Below are positions 9,043 to 16,654 of a DNA stretch of 64,000 nucleotides, piece by piece (positions within the stretch are counted from its first letter, which is position 1; every line of letters begins with the position of its first letter). The stretch is from Oxalobacteraceae bacterium AB_14. GTDB taxonomy: Bacteria > Pseudomonadota > Gammaproteobacteria > Burkholderiales > Burkholderiaceae_D. The notes under the pieces were generated by a model. That model made no database searches. It saw only the letters and a list, made by a program, of their open reading frames with translations, and had not been told where the DNA came from. Where the stretch lies: the NCBI GenBank assembly GCA_000381565.1, contig KB906724.1:2482801-2546800 (forward strand). The letters run 5' to 3'. The translations under genes and the position numbers were made by a program.

Positions 9043-11673
9043 TCAGAACGGCGGCAGGCTGCGCCGGCCCCTGACGGTCAGCCGCAGCTTGACGCCGGAC
9101 GACGCCCGCGCCACCGTGGCCCCGGCCGGCTGCCCGCCGCCTATCCACACGGTGGCGGGCCCGGCCTCGACGCTGCGCCTGCCGGCCGCGTCCACCGTGC
9201 TCAAGGCCTTGCCCTCCAGCTTGAAGCTCACCTTGCGCGTTTCGCCCGGTTTCAGCGCGACGCGGGTGAAGCCGACCAGCGTGCTGTTGGGCGCGGCGTC
9301 GCCGGGCCGCGTCACGTACACCTGCACCACCTCGTCGCCGGCGCGCCGGCCGTCGTTCTTCACGTCGACCGTGAGCGTGAGGCCGCAGCCGGCGCAGACC
9401 GGCTTCGGCGTGGCCGCGCCGGCCGCATAGCTGAAGTGCGTGTAGCTCAATCCGTGGCCGAAGGGGTAGAGCGGCTGGCCCTTGAAGTATTTGTAGGTGC
9501 GTCCCCGCATGCCGTAGTCCTTGAACGGCGGCAGGTCGGCGGCGGCCTTGTAGAACGTCACGGGCAGGCGGCCGGCCGGGCTGTAGTCGCCGGCGATCAG
9601 TTCGGCGACGGCCTGTCCGCCTTCGCCGCCGGGATACCAGGCCTGCACGATGGCCGGCACCTTGCCGTCGGCCCAGTTCAGCGCCATGGCGCTGCCGCTC
9701 ATGTTGACCAGCACCAGCGGCCGGCCTAGCGCGCCCAGCCGTTCCAGCAGCGCTTCCTGCGGCGCCGGCAGGTCGATGCTGGTGCGGTCGCCGCCGGCGA
9801 AACCGGGCGCGTGCACCGTCATCTCCTCGCCCTCCAGCTGCCAGTTCAAGCCGCTGACGTAGACCACCAGGTCGGCCTGGCGGGCCGCTTCCAGCGCCGC
9901 CGTGTCGTCGAAGCTGGGCTTGGTCCATTGCAGCTGCTGCTCGCCGTCCCAGCCGGTCTGCTGGGCCTCGATCTCGATCCGGTAGACCTGGCCGGCGGTG
10001 AGGCTGAGTTCGGTTTTCGAGGTCGGCCAGGCCAGGTCCCACAGGTCGGTGACCAGCTGGCCGTCGACGCGGATGCGGTAGCCCTGGTTGCTCTTCAGGC
10101 GGAAATTGTGGACGCCGCTTTCGCTGGCGCGCAGGTAGCCGCTCCAGCGCGCCGAGCTCTTGCGGTCGTAGGCGTTGGGCCAGCCCCATTTGAACGCGGC
10201 CCGGGCGACGGTCTCGACGGTTGCGGGGGCGCCCTCCAGCGCCAGGTTGTCGTAGCGTTCCAGCTTGACGCCAGGCCGGGTGCAGGCTGCGTCCAGGCAC
10301 AGGTTGGACGCCGGCACGTCCTGCAGCGGCGGCGCGACCCAGCCGGTGCCTTCGATGTAGTCCACCTGCGCCTTCGGGAACCGGGCGCGCAGGCCCTGCA
10401 GCACGGTGACCGGGTGCGACGGTGTGCCGTTGTAGTTGCCGACCAGCGCATCGACGCTGTCGGCGTTCGGGCCGATCACGGCGATGCGCCGCGGCGCCCG
10501 TTGCAGGGGCAGCAGGCCGTCGTTTTTCAGCAGCACCAGCGACTGGCGCGCCGCCTCCAGGTTCAGGCCGCGGTGGGCCGCGGTGTCGTAATCCTTGGCG
10601 CCGATCTGCTGGAACGGGCGCTGGCCCGGCGCTTCCAGCAGCCCGAGGCGGATGCGCGCTTCGAGCAGGCGCAGCACGGCGCGGTCGACGTCGGCCTCGG
10701 CCAGCAGGCCCTGGCGCACGGCGCGCACCGTGGTGGCGCCGGCCGCCGTCGGCGCGCCGCCGAATTCGCAGAACACGTCGGTCCCGGCCTTGATGGCGGC
10801 CGCCACCGCCTGCTCGGGCGTGGCGCTGTAGTGGTGCGCGCCTTCGGTGTGGATGTCGGCCACCGCGCCGCAGTCGGACACCACGTGGCCCTGGAATTGC
10901 CAGGCGCCGCGCAGGGTGTCCTTGAGCAGGTGCTCGTTGGCGCAGGCCGGCACGCCGTCCACCGCGTTGTAGGCGCACATGACGGACAGCGCCTTGCCTT
11001 CGGTGACGGCGGCGTGGAAGGCCGGCAGATAGGTTTCGGTCAGGTCGCGCGGCGACGGATGGATGTCGTCGCGGTGGCGGTCCGCCTCGGGCCCGCTGTG
11101 CACGGCGAAATGCTTGACCGTGGCCGAGACCTTGGGGGCGCCGGCATCGTCGCCCTGCAGGCCGCGCACGTAGGCGACGCCGATGCGCGAGCTCAGGTAG
11201 GGATCTTCGCCGTAAGTCTCCTGGCCCCGGCCCCAGCGCGGGTCGCGGAAGATGTTGACGTTGGGCGACCACACCGTCAGGCCGCGGTAGATGCCGGTGC
11301 CGCCGTCGGGCGCGACCGTCTCCAGGTACTTGGCGCGGAACTCGGTGGCGACCGTGTCGCCGACCCGTTCGATGAGCGCATGGTTCCAGGTCGCCGCCAG
11401 GCCGATGGCCTGCGGGAAGACGGTGGCGTTGCCGGCGCGCGCGACGCCGTGCAGGCCTTCGTTCCACCAGTCGTAGCCCGGAATGGCCAGGCGCGCGATG
11501 GCCGGCGAATCATGCTGGAGCTGGCTGGCTTTTTCTTCCAGCGTCATGCGCGCCAGCAGCTGCCTGGCGCGCAGTCCGGCATCGGCGCCGGCCGGGCCGG
11601 CGAGGGCATGCATGGACAGGCCCAGGGCCACGGCCGCAGCGATGCCGGTGCGGCACAGGTATGGAGATTTCAT
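9043..11673 (-). CDS. GH3 beta-glucosidase/beta-xylosidase with PA14 insert
   Basis: An 876-residue exported GH3 enzyme with a Sec signal ending near MHALAG. The first domain carries the KHFAVHSGPE substrate loop and the nucleophile Asp (D267) in VVSDCGAV. A PA14 carbohydrate-binding domain is inserted in the second domain (about residues 410-550), followed by a fibronectin-like C-terminal domain. This PA14-containing architecture is found in both beta-glucosidases and beta-xylosidases, so the exact sugar is open. The ATG at 11673 is chosen over the one two codons upstream because GGGAAA has better spacing to it. It diverges from the halogenase gene and would finish oligosaccharides exported or trimmed by its neighbours. 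Confidence 0.87.
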   Translation of the reverse strand: MKSPYLCRTGIAAAVALGLSMHALAGPAGADAGLRARQLLARMTLEEKASQLQHDSPAIARLAIPGYDWWNEGLHGVARAGNATVFPQAIGLAATWNHALIERVGDTVATEFRAKYLETVAPDGGTGIYRGLTVWSPNVNIFRDPRWGRGQETYGEDPYLSSRIGVAYVRGLQGDDAGAPKVSATVKHFAVHSGPEADRHRDDIHPSPRDLTETYLPAFHAAVTEGKALSVMCAYNAVDGVPACANEHLLKDTLRGAWQFQGHVVSDCGAVADIHTEGAHHYSATPEQAVAAAIKAGTDVFCEFGGAPTAAGATTVRAVRQGLLAEADVDRAVLRLLEARIRLGLLEAPGQRPFQQIGAKDYDTAAHRGLNLEAARQSLVLLKNDGLLPLQRAPRRIAVIGPNADSVDALVGNYNGTPSHPVTVLQGLRARFPKAQVDYIEGTGWVAPPLQDVPASNLCLDAACTRPGVKLERYDNLALEGAPATVETVARAAFKWGWPNAYDRKSSARWSGYLRASESGVHNFRLKSNQGYRIRVDGQLVTDLWDLAWPTSKTELSLTAGQVYRIEIEAQQTGWDGEQQLQWTKPSFDDTAALEAARQADLVVYVSGLNWQLEGEEMTVHAPGFAGGDRTSIDLPAPQEALLERLGALGRPLVLVNMSGSAMALNWADGKVPAIVQAWYPGGEGGQAVAELIAGDYSPAGRLPVTFYKAAADLPPFKDYGMRGRTYKYFKGQPLYPFGHGLSYTHFSYAAGAATPKPVCAGCGLTLTVDVKNDGRRAGDEVVQVYVTRPGDAAPNSTLVGFTRVALKPGETRKVSFKLEGKALSTVDAAGRRSVEAGPATVWIGGGQPAGATVARASSGVKLRLTVRGRRSLPPF

Positions 11674-11689
11674 GGTCATTTCCCTTGGT

Positions 11690-11720
11690 TTCGGCCGATC
11701 TTATCACCGCCGCAACGTGC
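11690..11720 (-). promoter_or_regulatory. Weak predicted promoter for PA14 GH3 gene
   Basis: On the minus strand TTACCG and TAAGAT are separated by 17 nt just upstream of the GH3 start. It lacks the T-rich element seen at the other promoters, so it may be expressed differently. The match is weak. Confidence 0.3.
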
Positions 11721-11770
11721 CGGTAACGGCGGCCAGGGCGGTTGAGATAAATGATGTCCCTGGTTGGTGG

Positions 11771-11808
11771 TTTTTATAATTCGTGCACCGCGACTTTGTG
11801 CCTAAGAT
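11771..11808 (+). promoter_or_regulatory. Predicted promoter of halogenase gene with shared element
   Basis: TTTTTATAA (11771-11779) abuts TTCGTG (-35, 11780-11785), then 17 nt, then TAAGAT (-10, 11803-11808). The halogenase start codon is 51 nt downstream. It matches the layout of the other glycan-locus promoters. Confidence 0.5.
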
Positions 11809-11859
11809 GTCGTCACGGACCAGAGACGTCCGGAAATATCATAACTATAAGGGGGAGAG

Positions 11860-13359
11860 ATGGCTGACCAGGCTATTCGAAAGATCGTGATCGTCGGCGG
11901 CGGCACCGCCGGCTGGATGAGCGCCGCGCCGCTGGCGCTCAAGCTGGGCCACACCTGCGAAATCGCGGTGGTGGAGTCGCCGGAAATCGGCACGGTCGGC
12001 GTGGGCGAGGCGACGTTGCCGACCATCCGCTACTTCAACCAGGCGCTCGGCCTGGACCCGGTCGAATTCGTCGCCAGGACCAAGGCCACCTTCAAGCTCG
12101 GCATCGAATTCAGGGACTGGGGCCGGCTCGGCAACCGTTTTTTCCACGGCTTCGGCGACTTCGGCCCGGACATCGAATACCGCTCCTCCTACCTGTACTG
12201 GCAGCGCCTTGAGCGCAACATCAAGGACATGCCGTCCTACGAGGACTGGTCGGTGGCGGCGGTCATGGCCCGCAAGCACCGCTTCGCGCCGCCCACCGGC
12301 GGCCAGCCTTCCGCCGGCAACGCCTATTCCTTCGCCTACCATTTCGACGCCGGCCTGTACGCCGCCCACTTGCGCGACTACGCGATGGCGCGCGGCGTGG
12401 CCCGGATCGAGGGCTACATCACCGGGGTCGAACAGCATCCGCAGAGCGGCAACATCGTCGCCGTCAAACTGCGCGACGGCCGCCGGGTCGAGGGCGAGCT
12501 GTTCATCGATTGCTCGGGCTTCCGCGGCCTGCTGATCGAAGGCGTCTACCAGGCCGGCTACGACGACTGGAGCGCCATGCTGCCGTGTAACTGCGCGCAG
12601 GCCGTGCCGTGCGAGAGCGCCGGGCGGCTCACCCCGTACACCGTGTCGGCCGCCAAGGGCGCCGGCTGGACCTGGCGCATCCCGCTGCAGCACCGCACCG
12701 GCAACGGCCACGTCTACTGCGACGGCTTCAGCACCGACGCCGAGGCCTCGCGCGTGCTGCTCGAAGGGTTGGACGGCCGCGCGCTCGACGATCCGCGCCA
12801 GCTGCGTTTCACCACCGGCCGCCGCCGCAAGTCCTGGATCAAGAACTGCGTCGCCATCGGCCTGTCGAGCGGCTTTCTGGAGCCGCTGGAATCGACCAGC
12901 ATCAACATCATTGAAAACGCCATCGGCTGGCTGCTGCAGTATTTTCCCGGCCGCGACTTCCGCCCCGAGCTGGCCGACCAGTTCAACCGTCTGGTCGCCT
13001 ACCGCTACGAGAGCGTGCGCGACTTCATCGTCCTGCACTACAAGCTGACCGGCCGCACCGATTCCGAGTTCTGGCGCTATTGCGCCGACATGCCGATACC
13101 GGACACGCTCAGGCACCAGATCGAGCTGTTCCGCGAAACCGGGCGCGTCGCCATCATCGACCGCGACGGGTTTTCGGTGTCGTCGCATATCTCGATCCTG
13201 GCGGGACTGGGCGTGGTGCCCAAGGTCGACGACCCGCTCATCAATTTCATGGATCTGCACAAGCTGCACGCGCACTACCACCAGCTGCGCAAGGTCATTG
13301 CGCAAACCGTCGACGCCATGCCCGACCATACGCAGTACGTCCGCCAGCTGGTCGGCTAG
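11860..13359 (+). CDS. Tryptophan halogenase-like flavoprotein
   Basis: A 499-residue protein with the FAD-binding GGGTAGWM motif at the N-terminus, the halogenase signature WTWRIP (W270, W272) and a lysine at position 79 (TFKLG), which matches the catalytic Lys79 of PrnA/RebH-type enzymes. No signal peptide, so cytoplasmic. Flavin halogenases need a separate flavin reductase, which is absent here. Proteins of this family often sit in glycan-uptake loci of Gammaproteobacteria and Alphaproteobacteria beside TonB-dependent receptors, with no known halogenation role. A strong GGGGGAGAG ribosome site precedes the ATG. Whether it halogenates anything is unknown. Confidence 0.85.
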   Translation: MADQAIRKIVIVGGGTAGWMSAAPLALKLGHTCEIAVVESPEIGTVGVGEATLPTIRYFNQALGLDPVEFVARTKATFKLGIEFRDWGRLGNRFFHGFGDFGPDIEYRSSYLYWQRLERNIKDMPSYEDWSVAAVMARKHRFAPPTGGQPSAGNAYSFAYHFDAGLYAAHLRDYAMARGVARIEGYITGVEQHPQSGNIVAVKLRDGRRVEGELFIDCSGFRGLLIEGVYQAGYDDWSAMLPCNCAQAVPCESAGRLTPYTVSAAKGAGWTWRIPLQHRTGNGHVYCDGFSTDAEASRVLLEGLDGRALDDPRQLRFTTGRRRKSWIKNCVAIGLSSGFLEPLESTSINIIENAIGWLLQYFPGRDFRPELADQFNRLVAYRYESVRDFIVLHYKLTGRTDSEFWRYCADMPIPDTLRHQIELFRETGRVAIIDRDGFSVSSHISILAGLGVVPKVDDPLINFMDLHKLHAHYHQLRKVIAQTVDAMPDHTQYVRQLVG

Positions 13360-13377
13360 CCATTGCAGAAGCAGTAC

Positions 13378-13416
13378 CCGGGCCGCGCCAGACGTGGCGC
13401 GGCCCGGCCTTTGTTC
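13378..13416 (+). terminator. Strong hairpin after halogenase gene
   Basis: A perfect 13-bp GC-rich stem (13378-13390 with 13395-13407) and GACG loop, followed by CCTTTGTT. It lies between the halogenase and GH74 genes. The T-tract is poor, so it may be a partial terminator or mRNA-stabilising hairpin. Confidence 0.6.
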
Positions 13417-13450
13417 GTCGTTACACCACTTTTCCTGGAGTTAAAAAAAT

Positions 13451-15811
13451 ATGAATAAGAGACAAATTGCGGCCGCGACCGGCCTGCTGGCAGCCATGCT
13501 GGCAGCTTGCGGCGGCAGCGGCAGCGGCAGCGACAGCGGCAAGGCCAACCAGACGGCGGCCCGCCTGACGATGGGCGGCGCGGCCAAGGCGCCGGCGGCG
13601 ACCCGATGGGGCAGCGTGAAGTTCGGCGGCGGCGGCTACGTGCCCGGCCTGATCTATCATCCGACCAGTCCGGACGTGCTGTATGCGCGCACCGACATGG
13701 GCGGCGCCTACCGCTGGGATGCCGCCACCAAGGCCTGGTTGCCGATCACCGACGCTTTCGGCGCCGCCGAGGGCTATTATCACGGCAGCGAATCGATGGC
13801 GCTCGATCCGAACGACGACCAGCGCGTCTACATGAGCACCGGCATGTACCTGTCGGAAAACGCCGACGCGCGCCTGTACATCTCCACCGACCGCGGCGAC
13901 AGCTGGCAATACGTCAAGCTGCCGTTCTCGGCGGGCAGCAACAGTCCGGCCCGCGCCGTCGGCGAACGCCTGATGGTCGACCCGAACCAGCCGGCCATCC
14001 TGTTCTACGCCACCCGCGCCAGCGGTATGTGGAAGAGCAGCGACCACGGCCAGACCTGGAGCCAGGTGGCGTCGCTGTCGACGCACAACATGAGCAAGAG
14101 TGAAATCAACGCCGTCCCTCAGAACGGCGTGGTCGGCTTCGAACAGGTGCTGTTCGACACCGACACCAAGGGCACCGGCAACGCCACCCAGACCATCTAC
14201 ACGGCCGTCGCGCCGGACTACGCCGCCGTGGCGGGGCTGGCCTACGCCATGTACAAGACCACCGACGGCGGCGCCACCTGGAGCGGCATCGCCACTCCCG
14301 CCGACGTGGCCGGCTTCTACCTGCCGCACATGGTGCGCAACAAGGACGGCATGCTGTACGTGGCCTTCACCAAGACCTCCGGCCCGGGCGCCGGCGGCCC
14401 GTCGCGCCTGTACAAATTCGACGGCGCCCACTGGACGCTGTTGAAGCAATACGATGCCCAGCAGTGGGTCAACTTCGGCATGGGCGGCCTGTCGGTGTCC
14501 GGCACCGGCGCCGGCACCCGCATCGCGCTGGGCGTGACCAACTCGTGGGGCAACTATGAAGGCCAGCCGGTGGTGCAGCTGTCGGACGACGCCGGCCTGA
14601 GCTGGCGCGAGATCGCCGCGGCGGCGCCGCACGTGCCCGCCAACAATGGCTTCTCGGGCTGGACCGACGACGTCGAGATCGACCCGAACAATCCCGAGCA
14701 CATCCTGCATGTGCATGGCGGCGGCGTGTGGGAAACCCGCAACGCCTCGGCGGCCAAGCCGACCTGGACCGACGCCTCGGTCGGCATCGAGGAAACCGCG
14801 ACCTCCGCCCTGATGGCGCCGCCGCCGGGCGCCAGCTACACGCTGCTGCGCAGCGCGGGCGACGTCGGCACCTCGGTCCAGACGGAACTGCTCAAGTCGC
14901 CGGTGCGCGGCTCGTGGGGCATGTTCAACTCCACCTTCAGTTCGGACATGGCCTGGTCCAATCCGGCCTACATGGTCACCACCGGCAGCCACGTGTGGAA
15001 CAGCACCGTGGCCGCCGCCTATTCCACCGATGCCGGCGTGACCTGGCAAGGCTTCGCGACCAACCATCCGGACGCGCTGCCCAATGAAAACGGCGCGGGC
15101 AACCTTGCCGTGACCAAGCTGAACAACGTGGTCTGGGCGCCGTCCCATGCGGCGCCGGCCTACACCACCGACAATGGAGCGACCTGGACCTACACCAATC
15201 TGCCGGCCCTGGCCCACGTGGGCATCGATCGCGCCTACCATCTGGCGGCCGACCGCAAGAACCCGAACAAGGTGTACGCCTACAACTCGGGCGGCGCGTG
15301 GTGGGCGCAGTGGTCGGAAACGCCGCATTTCTACACCTCGACCGACGGCGGCCACAGCTTCACCGAGAGCGCCACGTTCGCGGCCAACTCGTGGACGGCC
15401 GACTTCTACGCGACGTCGATCGCGGTCAATCCGAAGGCGGAAGGCGACGTCTGGGTCACGGACGGCAAGAGCATCCTGCATTCGCTCGATGCGGGCGCGA
15501 CCTGGACCAGGCTGAGCGCGACCGCGCCGATCTGGGGACAGTCGCAGTTCCAGCCTGACGTGTACGGCGCGACCTCCATCGCGCTGGGCAAGGCGCCGGC
15601 CGGCGCCCAGTATTCTGCCTCGGTGTACGTGGCCGGCGTGATCAACGGCGTGTGGGGCGTGTACCGCTCGGACGACGGCGGCGTCAGCTGGACCCGCTTC
15701 AACGACGACCAGCACCAGTACGGCGGCATCAGTACGCTGGCGGCCGACCAGAACGTGCCGGGACGCCTGTACGTCAGCGGCGGCGGCCGCGGCGTGCTGT
15801 TCAGCTACTAA
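13451..15811 (+). CDS. GH74 xyloglucanase, lipoprotein
   Basis: A 786-residue lipoprotein (lipobox MLAAC at about residues 16-20) followed by a Gly/Ser linker and two seven-bladed propellers typical of GH74. Repeated Asp-box-like turns (TDGGATW, SDDAGLSW, TDGGHSF, SDDGGVSW) mark the blades. The catalytic pair is probably D82 in ARTDMGGAY and D406 or D407 in GWTDDVEIDP. GH74 enzymes are largely specific for xyloglucan, so this gene is the best evidence for the substrate of the whole locus. It would act at the outer surface alongside the GH5 enzyme. It sits 91 nt after the halogenase, separated by a hairpin, and is followed by a PEP-CTERM gene. Confidence 0.9.
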   Translation: MNKRQIAAATGLLAAMLAACGGSGSGSDSGKANQTAARLTMGGAAKAPAATRWGSVKFGGGGYVPGLIYHPTSPDVLYARTDMGGAYRWDAATKAWLPITDAFGAAEGYYHGSESMALDPNDDQRVYMSTGMYLSENADARLYISTDRGDSWQYVKLPFSAGSNSPARAVGERLMVDPNQPAILFYATRASGMWKSSDHGQTWSQVASLSTHNMSKSEINAVPQNGVVGFEQVLFDTDTKGTGNATQTIYTAVAPDYAAVAGLAYAMYKTTDGGATWSGIATPADVAGFYLPHMVRNKDGMLYVAFTKTSGPGAGGPSRLYKFDGAHWTLLKQYDAQQWVNFGMGGLSVSGTGAGTRIALGVTNSWGNYEGQPVVQLSDDAGLSWREIAAAAPHVPANNGFSGWTDDVEIDPNNPEHILHVHGGGVWETRNASAAKPTWTDASVGIEETATSALMAPPPGASYTLLRSAGDVGTSVQTELLKSPVRGSWGMFNSTFSSDMAWSNPAYMVTTGSHVWNSTVAAAYSTDAGVTWQGFATNHPDALPNENGAGNLAVTKLNNVVWAPSHAAPAYTTDNGATWTYTNLPALAHVGIDRAYHLAADRKNPNKVYAYNSGGAWWAQWSETPHFYTSTDGGHSFTESATFAANSWTADFYATSIAVNPKAEGDVWVTDGKSILHSLDAGATWTRLSATAPIWGQSQFQPDVYGATSIALGKAPAGAQYSASVYVAGVINGVWGVYRSDDGGVSWTRFNDDQHQYGGISTLAADQNVPGRLYVSGGGRGVLFSY

Positions 15812-15819
15812 ACCTTCGA

Positions 15820-15847
15820 GGCCAGGCGCCGACGCAGGCGCCTGGCC
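15820..15847 (+). terminator. Hairpin between GH74 and PEP-CTERM genes
   Basis: A perfect 11-bp stem (15820-15830 with 15837-15847) around a GACGCA loop, with no T-tract after it. More likely an mRNA-stability or processing element than a full terminator. Confidence 0.4.
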
Positions 15848-15880
15848 CGGCAACGCATGACATCCAATCTGGAGAATCAA

Positions 15881-16480
15881 ATGAATCGCATGAAATTGAA
15901 TAAGTTGGTCGGCGCCCTGGTCCTGGGTGCGGGCCTGAGCGCATTGGCCGGCAGCGCCGGCGCCGCCATGCTGACTTTCAACGGCATCGCCGAGCTGGTC
16001 ATGTACGGCAACAGCGGCGAGCTGCCGGCCAACATGGGCTACAGCGGCAACAACCTGACCTACGAGGAGGCTGGCTTCCTGCTGACCCTGAACGCGCCGA
16101 ACGCGGCGGCCGGCATGGCCCACATCGGCGATGGCACGTTCGAGCCGCAAACCTACAACTGGCATGACGGCATCGAGAACGGCAGCGACACCTACATCAC
16201 GCTGACGCGGGTGGGCGGCGGCCGTTTCAACCTGGCCGGCTTCGACTATTACCTTGACGGCAGCACGCTGTCGGCCGACGGCAAGCAGATCGGCATGCTG
16301 CAGGGAGAGGGGAGCTGGAACATGGCGCAGAACGGCATCAGCGAGCTGCGCCTGAGCTCGGGCGCCTACAACCAGCTCGACAACATCGACGTCAGCGCCG
16401 TGCCGGAACCAGCCACCTATGCGATGCTGGGCGCCGGCCTGGGCCTGCTGGCCTGCATGAAGCGCCGTAAAAAGGCCTGA
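15881..16480 (+). CDS. PEP-CTERM sorted protein of unknown function
   Basis: A 199-residue secreted protein with a Sec signal (ending near SAGAAM) and a C-terminal PEP-CTERM tail: VPEP, a hydrophobic stretch (YAMLGAGLGLLACM) and a basic end (KRRKKA). Such tails are recognised by exosortase, which is not in the window. The middle part resembles short PEP-CTERM proteins rich in Gly/Asn and predicted beta strands, with no recognised catalytic motif. The ATG at 15881 follows GGAGAATCAA at good spacing. Position directly after GH74 suggests a surface role in polysaccharide binding or display, but that is only inferred from context. Confidence 0.8.
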   Translation: MNRMKLNKLVGALVLGAGLSALAGSAGAAMLTFNGIAELVMYGNSGELPANMGYSGNNLTYEEAGFLLTLNAPNAAAGMAHIGDGTFEPQTYNWHDGIENGSDTYITLTRVGGGRFNLAGFDYYLDGSTLSADGKQIGMLQGEGSWNMAQNGISELRLSSGAYNQLDNIDVSAVPEPATYAMLGAGLGLLACMKRRKKA

Positions 16481-16525
16481 TGAAAAATAGGCCCGCCGGC
16501 GGGTAATGCCGTTCAGTGAAGCACG

Positions 16526-16604
16526 GTCGTTCCCGCGAAAGCTGGAACCCATGCGGAGCTGGTCTTGCAGGCGCCTTATGGATTCCCGCTTTCGCGGGAA
16601 TGAC
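16526..16604. repeat. Double-hairpin interspersed repeat, copy 1
   Basis: A unit of about 79 bp made of two inverted repeats around TTCCCGC...GCGGGAA, starting GTCGTTCCCGCG and ending CGCGGGAATGAC. It lies between the convergent PEP-CTERM and GH42 genes. The first arm is degenerate compared with the other four copies. Confidence 0.8.
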
Positions 16605-16654
16605 GGCCGGCGATTCAAGCTTAACTGGACGGCATTACGGCGCGGGGCTTTCTG

